This document shows, piece after piece, positions 34,121 to 41,904 of a stretch of DNA of 64,000 nt. Both the position numbers and the translations under genes were made by a program. The stretch lies in NCBI RefSeq assembly GCF_037023745.1, contig NZ_CP146101.1, positions 7,624,501 to 7,688,500 on the forward strand, in the 5' to 3' direction. The DNA is from Streptomyces sp. SCSIO 30461. GTDB lineage: Bacteria; Actinomycetota; Actinomycetes; Streptomycetales; Streptomycetaceae. Within the stretch, counting starts at the first letter, position 1, and each line of letters begins with the position of its first letter. The notes under the pieces are model-generated. The model saw only the letters and a list, made by a program, of their open reading frames with translations, was not told the DNA's origin and ran no database searches.

Positions 34121-35136
34121 TGAACAGTGTTCAGATCCGTTCAGCGGAACGTGCGCTGTCGGTGGGGACGTGGACGATCGTGGCGGGGGCGATGCTCTAC
34201 TCGATCCTCACCGTGACTCCGCTGGCGGCCCGGCACACTCCGGACGAGTGGGCGTGGACGGCTCCGATCCTGCCGCTGGTGGTGGATGCGGCGGTGGTCA
34301 TCGTGGTCAAGCTCGATGACGTCCTTGCTCGACTGGGCGGGCACGGCGGGCGGTGGCCGGTCGTGCTGCGGTGGATGACCGGGCTCATGACGTGGGCGCT
34401 GAACGTGGCCGACTCCGCACTGAAAAAGGACCTGGTGGGAGTGGCGGTTCACTCGGTCGCGCCACTGCTGCTGATCGTCACCGCTGAGACCGGACTCGCC
34501 TACCGCCGCGCCATCGCCGCCGCCCTGGTCGCGCTGGATGCCAAGCAGCAGGCGGAGCGGGAGCGGCGGGAGCAGGCGGCCCGAGACCGTGCCGAGCGGG
34601 CCCGTGCCGAGGCGCGGGAGGAGCGGGAGCACACGGCGATGCTGGCGCGTGAACAGCGTGAACACGAAGCCGCGCTCGTCCGTGAACAGGCTGAGCGTGA
34701 GGATGCCCGGCGCCGCGAGGAGACCGCCCGTGCGGACGAGGTGGCCCGGGTGGAGCGGGAGGCTCGTGAACGCCGTGAACACGAGCGTGAACAGCAGCAG
34801 CAGGAGCGTGAACGCCTGGAACACGCTGCTGAACAGCGGCGTGAGGCGGAGCGGCTGGAGCGTGAGGCGCAGGCGCGCCGGCAGGAGCAGGAGCGGGCGG
34901 AGCGTGAACGCCGTGAACGCGCCGCGCTGCTGTCCGGTGGTCCGGTGAACGAGAAGCTCGCCGAAGGCCGCGCCCGCCAGGTCGTGGGAGCGGCGTTCGG
35001 CGAGGGTCTGCCCGTGCGGACGGCTGCTGAGCTGTGTGGCTGGTCGGTGGGCTGGGTCTCCACCCGCTACCAGGAACTGCGCGATAACCACGCCACGACG
35101 GCCGGTGTGCCGGTGCTGGAAGGAGTCCAGTCGTGA
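34120..35136 (+). CDS. DUF2637 membrane protein with charged coiled coil and C-terminal HTH (SpdB-like)
   Basis: 338 residues in three parts. Residues 1 to about 135 hold four hydrophobic segments of the DUF2637 family (TWTIVAGAMLYSILTVTPLAA, WTAPILPLVVDAAVVIVVKL, GLMTWALNVADSAL, SVAPLLLIVTAETGLAYR). Residues about 140-275 are an almost uninterrupted Arg/Glu/Gln coiled coil. The end (GRARQVVGAAFGEGLPVRTAAELCGWSVGWVSTRYQEL) is a helix-turn-helix. Such Spd-type proteins spread transferred DNA between hyphal compartments. ATG 34120 is preferred over the adjoining GTG 34117. The coiled-coil codons show a striking CGT-GAA bias described separately. Confidence 0.75.
   Translation: MNSVQIRSAERALSVGTWTIVAGAMLYSILTVTPLAARHTPDEWAWTAPILPLVVDAAVVIVVKLDDVLARLGGHGGRWPVVLRWMTGLMTWALNVADSALKKDLVGVAVHSVAPLLLIVTAETGLAYRRAIAAALVALDAKQQAERERREQAARDRAERARAEAREEREHTAMLAREQREHEAALVREQAEREDARRREETARADEVARVEREARERREHEREQQQQERERLEHAAEQRREAERLEREAQARRQEQERAERERRERAALLSGGPVNEKLAEGRARQVVGAAFGEGLPVRTAAELCGWSVGWVSTRYQELRDNHATTAGVPVLEGVQS
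34648..34918 (+). repeat. nine CGTGAAC heptamers within the coiled-coil coding region
   Basis: Exact copies start at 34648, 34657, 34681, 34765, 34774, 34786, 34807, 34903 and 34912, all in the same codon register (Arg-Glu-x). GAA is otherwise uncommon for glutamate here; neighbouring Arg-Glu pairs use CGG-GAG or CGC-GAG. Confidence 0.8.
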
Positions 35137-35369
35137 AGCTCTCCCCGAACACCACCCCGGTCGAGCCTGCCGGGCTGCTGATCCGGCTGCACAACCAGGT
35201 CGGTGCGGCGATCGATGTCACCGGCGATCAGCGTGGCCAGACCCGCTGGGACTGCCACGGCTGCGGTGAACACTCCGAGCGTCCTGTACGGGACTGGTTG
35301 TGGAGTATCCGCACCACAGCGAACGACCACGCCAGCCGGTGCCGGGCCGCCTACCACCAGCTGACCTGA
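35133..35369 (+). CDS. small hypothetical protein with possible zinc site
   Basis: 78 residues. The middle contains WDCHGCGEHSER and later HASRCRAAYH, which together give a Cys/His set compatible with one zinc ion. The rest is short and polar. GTG 35133 overlaps the previous stop (GTGA), and its own stop overlaps the next start (TGATG), so it belongs to the same coupled operon. Proteins of this sort accompany transfer operons of Streptomyces elements, with no known function. Confidence 0.65.
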   Translation: MKLSPNTTPVEPAGLLIRLHNQVGAAIDVTGDQRGQTRWDCHGCGEHSERPVRDWLWSIRTTANDHASRCRAAYHQLT

Positions 35370-35707
35370 TGGCCAGCCTGCCGGTCTATCGCTGGCGGCT
35401 CGCCCCGGACGGCTACGCCACCCGCCGCCAACTCCGCGCCCTCGGACTACGCCCGGGTGGCCAAGGCGTCGCCGCACAGCTCGAACGTCCCCGGCGGCGC
35501 CGGGGCCCGCTGGTCGCCTACCTCTACCGCGTCGACCGTGCCCTGCCCGTGCGGCCGATGACCGCGGCGAAGTGGGCGGCACTCGGCAAGGCGAACGCCG
35601 CCCAGCAGATCTGCCCGAACTGCCGCCTGGACGTCGGCTACCGCATCCCGCTCTCGCACGGCATGTGCGGAACCTGCATCCACCTTGAGGAACAGTGCGC
35701 TGCCTGA
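35369..35707 (+). CDS. RRQRL-motif zinc-binding protein
   Basis: 112 residues. The N-terminal half has the ATRRQLRALGLRPGGQ segment typical of RRQRL-motif proteins, a basic RPRRRRGPLVAYLYR strand, then KWAALGKANAAQQICPNCRLDVGYRIP and HGMCGTCIHLE, giving two CxxC pairs that should bind zinc. Found in many actinobacterial mobile elements, function unknown; nucleic-acid binding is a guess from the charge. A strong hairpin follows the stop and probably ends this transcript. Confidence 0.75.
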   Translation: MASLPVYRWRLAPDGYATRRQLRALGLRPGGQGVAAQLERPRRRRGPLVAYLYRVDRALPVRPMTAAKWAALGKANAAQQICPNCRLDVGYRIPLSHGMCGTCIHLEEQCAA

Positions 35708-35716
35708 ACATCTGCA

Positions 35717-35754
35717 GGGCCCGACCACACGCCTCCACAGCACTGGTCGGGCCC
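35717..35754 (+). terminator. hairpin after the first transfer operon segment
   Basis: Perfect 11-bp stem GGGCCCGACCA (35717-35727) with its complement at 35744-35754, loop of 16, ten bases after the stop. Followed by CCTCTATTACT rather than a T-run. Confidence 0.65.
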
Positions 35755-35785
35755 CTCTATTACTCCCGAAGGGAGTGCCCTCAGC

Positions 35786-37384
35786 ATGACCGAAGTCAGC
35801 ACAGAACCGGTAGCCGCCCCGGCGGCCCCGACCCCGCCACCCGAACCGCCCACGAAGACGCCGCCCGAATCGGGCGTGGAGCACACGCCCGGGGGTTGGC
35901 CGGTCGCGCCGCTGGCCCTGTCGGGTGCGAACGCGACCGTCTCCACGATCGCCGCGGCCGGTCTAACCGGCGGGCCGATCGCCGCGGCGGTCGCCGCCAC
36001 CGGCATGGTCGTGTTCGGCTCCCTCGCCTCTTACCGCAGTCGCAACCCGCGTCCGAGGCAGGCCGCGCGCCGGGCCGCCGCGCGTACCGCGGCCCGCCAG
36101 CACGCCGCACGCCACCGCTCCGCCGGACTCAGCACGGCTGGGCGGAAGACCGGTTCAGCCGGTGCTCGTACCGCTGGCGGACCGGGCAAGGTGTCCGGTC
36201 AGAAGCGGCACGGACCGGGCTCCGGTTCGGGGCGCGGCGGGGCTGGTCAGGGCCGCTCCGGGGCGGGCAAGCACCGCGCTCCGGTGTCCCTGAATAAGCC
36301 CGCCGGGCTCAAGAGCGGCGGTCTCGGTGGTGCGGCGGGTGTGCTGTCCAAGGCGGGGCAGGTCAAGGCACTGCGTAAGGCGCAGAAGAAGGCCGGGGGC
36401 TCCCGTGCGCAGAAGCGGGAGCAGACGTCCGCGGCCCGGCGCGTCATAGCTGATGCTCGCCGCAACACCCCGAAGCCCGGCGCGAACAAGCCCGGTGCCG
36501 GCAAGGGGCGGGGTCGGTCGGCTGGTGTGGCGGGCCGGATGCTCGGGGGCGCGGGGCGCAAATCGCGTGCGGTGAAGCAGGCGGCCATTGCCAAGCAGCG
36601 AGCGCGCCGAGATGGGGCCACCGCGCGGAAGGTAGCCGACGGGCGTTCGAGCGTGCGGAAGGCGCCTGCCCGACAGGCCGCGCGGAAGGCGCTGCGCTGT
36701 TCCGCTGCCCGTTTCCACGGGCGCCGCGCTTTGGCCGCGCTGCTTGCGCTGCCGCTCGGTCTCCTCGGGTTCCTGGCGAGCCCGTTGGGCCGGAAGTTGG
36801 GCTTGGCCTGGCTGGTCCACCCCGGCCGGCGCCTGTTCCGGCGGCTGACCGGCGCGGCCCGCGAGGAGCGTGCCGAGCGCGATACGGCGATCCGCGAGGA
36901 ACAGGCCGCCGCAGAGGACGCGGCAGAGCAGGAGGCCGCCAAGGACGTCACGGACGGGCTGGGGGACCGGGTGGAGCGCCCGGCCGGACCCGTCCCGAAC
37001 CACACCGATCACACGTCGACCAGTAGTGAAGGAGAGCACGTGTCCGGGTTCCAGTTCGAAGAGCACGCCGCCGAGATGGAGCAGGCCGCCCAGTCCTACG
37101 ACCCCGAGGACGCCATGGAGATCCTGACCATGGTCGAGGGGCTCCCGGCCGCGCTCACGTCGGTGGCGAACGTGATGAAGACCCTCGCCGAGCGCGCCGA
37201 CTCCGAGTTCCCGCTGGAGAAGGAGGTCGCGGACGGCTTCAACGACATCTTCGGCGCCCTGATGTCCGCGGTCGCGGTCGCGGAGGACATGGGGCCGCTG
37301 TTCCGCCAGGCCCATGAGCAGGACATCGCCCGTCACGAGGACCCCCGCAACGGCCCCGAGGCCGAGAAGGGCTGGAACGTCTGA
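35786..37384 (+). CDS. large basic membrane-associated protein of the transfer module
   Basis: 532 residues, no recognised family. Order: a Pro/Thr-rich start, a hydrophobic pair near 45-80 (LALSGANATVSTIAAAGLTGGPIAAAVAATGMVVFGSL), about 220 residues extremely rich in Arg, Lys, Gly and Ala, a second hydrophobic stretch near 312-335 (ALAALLALPLGLLGFLAS), an acidic coiled coil (REERAERDTAIREEQAAAEDAAEQE), and an acidic helical C-terminal domain. The basic part is suited to DNA binding. Placed directly before the translocase gene (one base between stop and start), it is likely a partner of conjugal transfer. Confidence 0.7.
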   Translation: MTEVSTEPVAAPAAPTPPPEPPTKTPPESGVEHTPGGWPVAPLALSGANATVSTIAAAGLTGGPIAAAVAATGMVVFGSLASYRSRNPRPRQAARRAAARTAARQHAARHRSAGLSTAGRKTGSAGARTAGGPGKVSGQKRHGPGSGSGRGGAGQGRSGAGKHRAPVSLNKPAGLKSGGLGGAAGVLSKAGQVKALRKAQKKAGGSRAQKREQTSAARRVIADARRNTPKPGANKPGAGKGRGRSAGVAGRMLGGAGRKSRAVKQAAIAKQRARRDGATARKVADGRSSVRKAPARQAARKALRCSAARFHGRRALAALLALPLGLLGFLASPLGRKLGLAWLVHPGRRLFRRLTGAAREERAERDTAIREEQAAAEDAAEQEAAKDVTDGLGDRVERPAGPVPNHTDHTSTSSEGEHVSGFQFEEHAAEMEQAAQSYDPEDAMEILTMVEGLPAALTSVANVMKTLAERADSEFPLEKEVADGFNDIFGALMSAVAVAEDMGPLFRQAHEQDIARHEDPRNGPEAEKGWNV

Positions 37385-37385
37385 C

Positions 37386-39500
37386 ATGACTGCCACCACT
37401 GCCGCAAAGAAGAGGAAGCAGGCGGACAGTGGCCCGGTGCTGGACTGGAGCGCTGGTCACGGACCCGTGACCGGCGCTCTGTCCGCGACCACCGGAGCCC
37501 TGGCCATCGCCACCACCGGCGCCGCCACCGGCATGCCCCCCTTGTGGGCCATGGCGGTCGGCGCGGCTGGCGCCCTCGGCCATACCGTGGCCGGGCTGAA
37601 GGTCCGCAACGCGGGCCGCACCCTCGCCTTCAAGGCCGCATCCTGGCTGGTCGGCGCAGGGTGGACCACATGGGCCATGACCACCGGCCCCCTGTCCTGG
37701 GCCGCGCTCGGTTCGCTGGCCACGATCGGCGTCGGCATGGGTGCCGGCGCCCGCTCCGTCGCCCTCTACGAAGAGGCCCGCGAGGAAGAGGCACTGGCCG
37801 CCGAGCGGCGCCAGATCGCCCAAGAGATGAGCGCGGAGCGGCGCCAGATCGCCGCGGAGTGGGTGGAGCGGATCCGCCGGATCTGCACCATCACCGTGCG
37901 CGTGCTGGCGGTGGAGATGTGGGAGACCGGCAACGGCTACTCCCTCGACCTCGAACCGCAGGGCGGCACCACCTACGACCGCATCGCCCAGCACTCCGCG
38001 GCCCTGTCCGCCGACGCGAAGCTGCCGCACGGCTGCACCGCCGCGGTCGGCCCCGGCGCCCACCAGGGCCGGGCCATCGTGGACGTCACCACCCGCAACG
38101 TCCTCGCCGAGGCGCGCACCTACCCGGAGGATTACACGCCGCTGTCGATCCTGACCGGCATCCCCTGGGGATTCCGCACCAACGGCGATGACGTGCTCGC
38201 CTACCTGCGCGAGCAGTGCGCGCTGGTCGTCGGGCCGACCGGATCGGGCAAGACGAACATGCTCCACACGATCCTCGCCGGACTCGCCCGCGCCGAAGAC
38301 GTCCTCACCTGGGTGATCGACCTGAACGCCGGATCGGCCGGTCTGCCCTGGGTACGCCCCGCCCTCGCAGGCGAGCTGAAACAAGGCGACGGCAATCCGG
38401 TGCGGCCCGGCGTGGACTGGCTCGCCGGTACGTACGAGGAGGCGCTGAAGCTGCTCGATGCGGCGATCGCCATCGGCCTGGCCCGCAAGCGCGGCTACCA
38501 GGAGCTGATGGCCAAGCACGACACCGACCTGTTGCCGGTGAGCGCGAAGATTCCGCAGATCATGCTGGTCATCGACGAGGGCGCGGAGATCCTGGTGTCC
38601 ACCGATCGGCGGATGAAGGAACTCGCCAAGCGCATCTTGGAGTTCATCCGCATGCACCGCTCCATGGGCGGACGCACGATCATCACCGCCCTCGGAGCGA
38701 CCGGCAGCGTGCTGGGCAATTTGATGATCCGCCGCGAGGCAAAGGTGAGGGTCGCCCTGACCGGTGGCGAGACCGAGGGCATGGACCTGTCGAAGATGTT
38801 CCCCGGCCGCCGTGGGCTGCGGGTGGATCAGGCGCCGTTCAAGGGCGCCGGGTTCATGGGCACCCCCGAATCCCCCGGGGCGCTGTTCAAGGCCTGGCGG
38901 ATCAAGCCGTCCCAGATCCGCGACATCACCATCGCCACCAGCGACCGGCGTCCGCGTCTGGACGCGGTGTCGGTGAACGCGGCCGGTGCGGACTACGCGC
39001 GGCGGTGGGACGCGGAGCGGACCACGTGGATGCGCGACCTCACCCCGGAAGCGACCGGCACCGAGCAGTCCGCGCCCGGTGCCGGGGGAGGGTTGAACCT
39101 GTCCGCCCACCGCACCGACCGCGCCGGGAAGGCGGGTGGGGACGATGATCTGTTGCGCCGGTTCCGTGAGGAGATCGACGCCCAGTTCGCCACCGCCCCC
39201 GACCCGGACGCCTGGCCCGCGTCCGCGGGGTTGAACCTGTCGGCGCTGCGCAAAGAGCCAGAGCAGGACAGCCCTGCGCAGCGGGCCGCGCTCGCCGTGC
39301 TCCTCGCGGCCGGGCCGGACGGCACCGGGGCATCCGCGATCGCCCGCGCGCTCACGGACGAGTTCGGCACGACTCGGCAGACGGTCGTGGGCTGGCTCAA
39401 GACGTGGGCCGACGACGGCACCGCCGTGCGGATCGGACAGGGCACCAAAGCCCGCTACGTCCACCGCGACCACACCCCCGAACCGCCCCCGGGCGAGTAG
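37386..39500 (+). CDS. FtsK/SpoIIIE-type conjugal DNA translocase (TraB/TraSA family)
   Basis: 704 residues. The N-terminus has hydrophobic helices near 35-125 for membrane anchoring. The motor domain has Walker A VGPTGSGKT (ending at residue 290) and Walker B IMLVIDEGAE, then the ALGATGSVLG and RREAKVRVALTGG segments of the FtsK fold. After a disordered linker with the repeated GLNLSA motif, the C-terminus is a winged helix (GASAIARALTDEFGTTRQTVVGWLKTWADDGTAVRIG). In Streptomyces a single such protein moves double-stranded DNA to the recipient, its winged helix recognising short repeats called TRS in the clt locus. A repeat array lies immediately after the stop. Confidence 0.92.
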   Translation: MTATTAAKKRKQADSGPVLDWSAGHGPVTGALSATTGALAIATTGAATGMPPLWAMAVGAAGALGHTVAGLKVRNAGRTLAFKAASWLVGAGWTTWAMTTGPLSWAALGSLATIGVGMGAGARSVALYEEAREEEALAAERRQIAQEMSAERRQIAAEWVERIRRICTITVRVLAVEMWETGNGYSLDLEPQGGTTYDRIAQHSAALSADAKLPHGCTAAVGPGAHQGRAIVDVTTRNVLAEARTYPEDYTPLSILTGIPWGFRTNGDDVLAYLREQCALVVGPTGSGKTNMLHTILAGLARAEDVLTWVIDLNAGSAGLPWVRPALAGELKQGDGNPVRPGVDWLAGTYEEALKLLDAAIAIGLARKRGYQELMAKHDTDLLPVSAKIPQIMLVIDEGAEILVSTDRRMKELAKRILEFIRMHRSMGGRTIITALGATGSVLGNLMIRREAKVRVALTGGETEGMDLSKMFPGRRGLRVDQAPFKGAGFMGTPESPGALFKAWRIKPSQIRDITIATSDRRPRLDAVSVNAAGADYARRWDAERTTWMRDLTPEATGTEQSAPGAGGGLNLSAHRTDRAGKAGGDDDLLRRFREEIDAQFATAPDPDAWPASAGLNLSALRKEPEQDSPAQRAALAVLLAAGPDGTGASAIARALTDEFGTTRQTVVGWLKTWADDGTAVRIGQGTKARYVHRDHTPEPPPGE

Positions 39501-39502
39501 CC

Positions 39503-39651
39503 CTTGTCGCTTGTCACCCACCCCCACACGAACACCCGCCCTCGGGGTGCTGTGGGGGTCGGAAACGGCTTGTGACCTGCGAGGCGACAAGCGACAAGAC
39601 AAGCAAGGCGACAAGACAAGCGACAAGCCGCACGACAAGTCAGACGACAAG
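39503..39651. promoter_or_regulatory. candidate clt locus: GACAAG array with inverted copy
   Basis: GACAAG occurs at 39586, 39598, 39610, 39622, 39634 and 39646, an exact 12-bp period, with two interstitial copies at 39593 and 39615. The 13-mer GACAAGCGACAAG (39586-39598) has a perfect inverted copy at 39503-39515, three bases after the translocase stop. Position next to a traB-type gene is where clt is known in Streptomyces plasmids. Confidence 0.65.
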
Positions 39652-39656
39652 CCATC

Positions 39657-39689
39657 GGCGGGCAGCACCCACTCCGGGAGCTGCCCGCC
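39657..39689 (+). terminator. hairpin after the GACAAG array
   Basis: Perfect 9-bp stem GGCGGGCAG (39657-39665) and complement (39681-39689) with a 15-base loop. It may terminate the translocase transcript or be part of the same cis-acting locus. Confidence 0.5.
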
Positions 39690-39712
39690 AATCGTTTCCG
39701 GGAGGCCCGCTC

Positions 39713-39904
39713 GTGATCGTCACCCTGTCCGCCGTCGCCCTCTTCGGGCTCATCACCTTCGTCCTCATCCGCTCCCGCTACGTCGGCCCCGCCGCCGCGC
39801 TCGCGGTGTTCCTCTTCGGTTTCTTCACCGCCGACACCGGAGCCTCCACCGCCATCCGCTCCGCCATACAGGCCCTCATCAACGCCGCATCCAACATCAC
39901 CTAA
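39713..39904 (+). CDS. small membrane protein (Spd-like)
   Basis: 63 residues, two hydrophobic helices: VIVTLSAVALFGLITFVLI and VGPAAALAVFLFGFFTADTG, followed by an amphipathic end (TAIRSAIQALINAASNIT). GTG 39713 has GGAGG eight bases upstream. Small membrane proteins of this size follow the translocase gene in many Streptomyces conjugative elements and are implicated in intramycelial spread; the assignment is positional. Confidence 0.65.
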   Translation: MIVTLSAVALFGLITFVLIRSRYVGPAAALAVFLFGFFTADTGASTAIRSAIQALINAASNIT

Positions 39905-39924
39905 CCCCGAAAGGAGGCACGGCC

Positions 39925-40428
39925 GTGAGCGAGACCGACACCCCGGCCGACTGGTGGCCGCGCATGAGCGACGCCGAGGCCAACGCCGAAGCCCGCCGCA
40001 TCATCAACGACATCTACCGCCCCACCCCGCCCCCGGCGCCCATCCCGACGTCCTACCGCGACACCACCGAGCCCCCGAGCGTCGGCGACATGCCGCCGGT
40101 CTGGCAGAACGACCACCGGATCGTGCCCGCATGGGCCGCCGGAACCGCCATCGCCTCCATCGGCATCGGCGCCGGCACCACCGGCATCGGCTGCGGCGTC
40201 TGGCTCGTGCTGAAGGGATTCGCCTCCATGAGCGTCACCGGCGTCGCCTGCATGGGCGTCCTCCTCTCCGGCATCGCCTTCGCGGCCTTGTCCATTGGTG
40301 CCGCGTTCGCCCGCGCCAAGCGCAGCGTCTCCAAGGCGGTCTACACCGGGCCGGTCACCAAGAACACCCACGTCACCACCCACACCCGAGGCACGTTCGC
40401 CCGCTCCCACACCCACCTGCACAACTGA
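39925..40428 (+). CDS. membrane protein of the transfer module (Spd-like)
   Basis: 167 residues. A polar N-terminus (WWPRMSDAEANAEARRIINDIY) and Pro-rich linker lead to two membrane helices (AGTAIASIGIGAGTTGIGCGVWLVLKG and VTGVACMGVLLSGIAFAALSIGAAFA), then a basic, His/Thr-rich tail (THVTTHTRGTFARSHTHLHN) that could bind metal or nucleic acid. GTG 39925 is preceded by AAAGGAGG, one of the strongest ribosome sites in the element. Function is unknown; the position suggests a role in DNA spread. Confidence 0.65.
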   Translation: MSETDTPADWWPRMSDAEANAEARRIINDIYRPTPPPAPIPTSYRDTTEPPSVGDMPPVWQNDHRIVPAWAAGTAIASIGIGAGTTGIGCGVWLVLKGFASMSVTGVACMGVLLSGIAFAALSIGAAFARAKRSVSKAVYTGPVTKNTHVTTHTRGTFARSHTHLHN

Positions 40429-40440
40429 CCAGGAGACAGC

Positions 40441-40956
40441 ATGACCACCGAGACCACCACGGTCGAACCCGCCCAGCTCACCCGCGAGGCGGCCGAAGCC
40501 ATCCGCGAGTTCAACCACCGCACCCTTCCCCGTTCTGGGGCTCCGGGATTGACGTACCCGGGGGAGGCGTACGACGCCATCGCGGCGCTGAAGGTCCTGG
40601 CCCAGCGGCTCCCGCAGGCCATCGAGCAGATCGGCACGGCGCTCGACGTCCTGAGCGCCCTCGGCCACCTGGGGTCTGCCGACGGCCAGGACCCGGCTCG
40701 GCACGTCGCCGCCACCCAGGACTTCCTGATCACCGGCATGGAACAGGCCCAGGGTCTCGCCCAGTGCCTGGATCTCGCGCACAGCGCCGTCAGCCCGCTC
40801 ACCTACAGCGGCCCCGAGAACGGCCCGGAGGAGGAGCCGTGCGGTGAGGGCATGTGCCAGTGCTACTGCGTCGGCGCCGGACACCCCTGCGGCTGCGACT
40901 GCCCGCACGACGACGACTGCGACTGCGACTTCTGCGAGGCCCGCGACCAGTACTAA
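40441..40956 (+). CDS. hypothetical protein with cysteine-rich tail
   Basis: 171 residues. The first about 120 are helical and acidic (AAEAIREFNHRTLP, AYDAIAALKVLAQRLPQAIEQIGTALDVLSALGHL, HVAATQDFLITGMEQAQGLAQCLDLAHSAV). The last 40 contain ten cysteines with His and Asp (CGEGMCQCYCVGAG, then HPCGCDCPHDDDCDCDFCEA), an arrangement suited to binding several metal ions. The helical part is common in Streptomyces mobile elements. ATG 40441 follows an AGGAGA site. A 13-bp hairpin after the stop separates it from the replication genes. Confidence 0.65.
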   Translation: MTTETTTVEPAQLTREAAEAIREFNHRTLPRSGAPGLTYPGEAYDAIAALKVLAQRLPQAIEQIGTALDVLSALGHLGSADGQDPARHVAATQDFLITGMEQAQGLAQCLDLAHSAVSPLTYSGPENGPEEEPCGEGMCQCYCVGAGHPCGCDCPHDDDCDCDFCEARDQY

Positions 40957-40962
40957 CTACGC

Positions 40963-41004
40963 CAAGGGCGGCCCCCACTCCGCCAAGAACCGGGGCCGCC
41001 CTTG
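40963..41004 (+). terminator. hairpin between transfer and replication modules
   Basis: Perfect 13-bp stem CAAGGGCGGCCCC (40963-40975) with its complement at 40992-41004 and a 16-base loop, seven bases after the preceding stop. Confidence 0.65.
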
Positions 41005-41041
41005 CCAGCCAGAACCCACCAAGGAACTGGAGACATCCAGC

Positions 41042-41902
41042 ATGACCCAACAGCCCCCCTCACGGGGAGAACACCTGCGTACCGCATTGACCCTGGCAGC
41101 CTCCGGCGTGCCCGCCATGCCGCTACGAGAGGGGAAAGTCCCCTTCGGTAACTGCCGCCGCTGCGCGGACAACGCCTGCGGCGGTCGGCCGAACATGAAG
41201 ACCCCCGGGCCATGTGCCTGCCCCCGGCCGTGCCACGCATGGGCCGCCGCAACCACCGACCCTGACATCATCGGTTCCGGCCCGTGGCGCCGGGCCTGGC
41301 TCACCGCGAGCGCGGTCGCCTACCACCCAGGCGGCGCCGGGCTCACCGTCGTCGACCTCGACAACGCCGACGCCATCGCGTGGGCCCGCGAGCACTTGCC
41401 CCCCACGCAGACCGTGCCCACCACCCGCGGTCAGCACTGGCTCTACCAGGGCGCCATGCAGTCCGCCAACGGCGTGCGACCCGGCGTCGACATCAAGTCC
41501 ACAATGGCCTACGCCCGCTGGCTCGGACCCGGCACCGGCACCGGCACCACGACCACCCTGCCGGACGCCGTTCGCGCGCTGGCCGTGAAGGAGCGCCGCG
41601 CAGTCCGACCGGCAGCCGCCACTGTGCCCGCGCCAGCCGCCAGCGGTGAGTGCCGCCACCGCACGCCCGCCTTCCTGGAACGCGGCATCGCCATGGCCGA
41701 GCAGCGCATCAACGGGGCGTCCAGCGGCATCCACGCGGCCGTGTACGCCACGTTCCTGGCCGTGCTCTCCACGCACGGCCGGTGCGGCTGCCTCACCGAG
41801 GACCACACCGCGCGGCTGTTCGCCGCCGCGCAGGCCAAGGGCGAAACCCCGCGGCACTGCGCCGACGCGTGGAACAACGCCCGCACGAGGTTGGGACTGT
41901 AG
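41042..41902 (+). CDS. bifunctional DNA primase/polymerase (prim-pol) of the replication module
   Basis: 286 residues with an N-terminal archaeo-eukaryotic-primase-like prim-pol domain: ALTLAASGVPAMPLREGKVPF start, a Cys-rich insertion (NCRRCADNACGG...PGPCACPRPCHAW), the metal-binding LTVVDLDNAD motif and the TTRGQHWLYQ histidine motif. This marks the element as a prim-pol (RepPP) type AICE. The C-terminal part (HRTPAFLERGIAMAEQRING) is a helical domain usual for these proteins. ATG 41042. The next gene starts two bases after its stop, so the two form a replication operon. Confidence 0.88.
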   Translation: MTQQPPSRGEHLRTALTLAASGVPAMPLREGKVPFGNCRRCADNACGGRPNMKTPGPCACPRPCHAWAAATTDPDIIGSGPWRRAWLTASAVAYHPGGAGLTVVDLDNADAIAWAREHLPPTQTVPTTRGQHWLYQGAMQSANGVRPGVDIKSTMAYARWLGPGTGTGTTTTLPDAVRALAVKERRAVRPAAATVPAPAASGECRHRTPAFLERGIAMAEQRINGASSGIHAAVYATFLAVLSTHGRCGCLTEDHTARLFAAAQAKGETPRHCADAWNNARTRLGL

Positions 41903-41904
41903 CC

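Noticed and set aside
35786..37384. The basic Ala/Lys/Arg-rich protein as a histone-like or ribosomal protein
   Set aside because: It has two hydrophobic segments and a structured acidic C-terminus, and its position before the translocase gene points to transfer.
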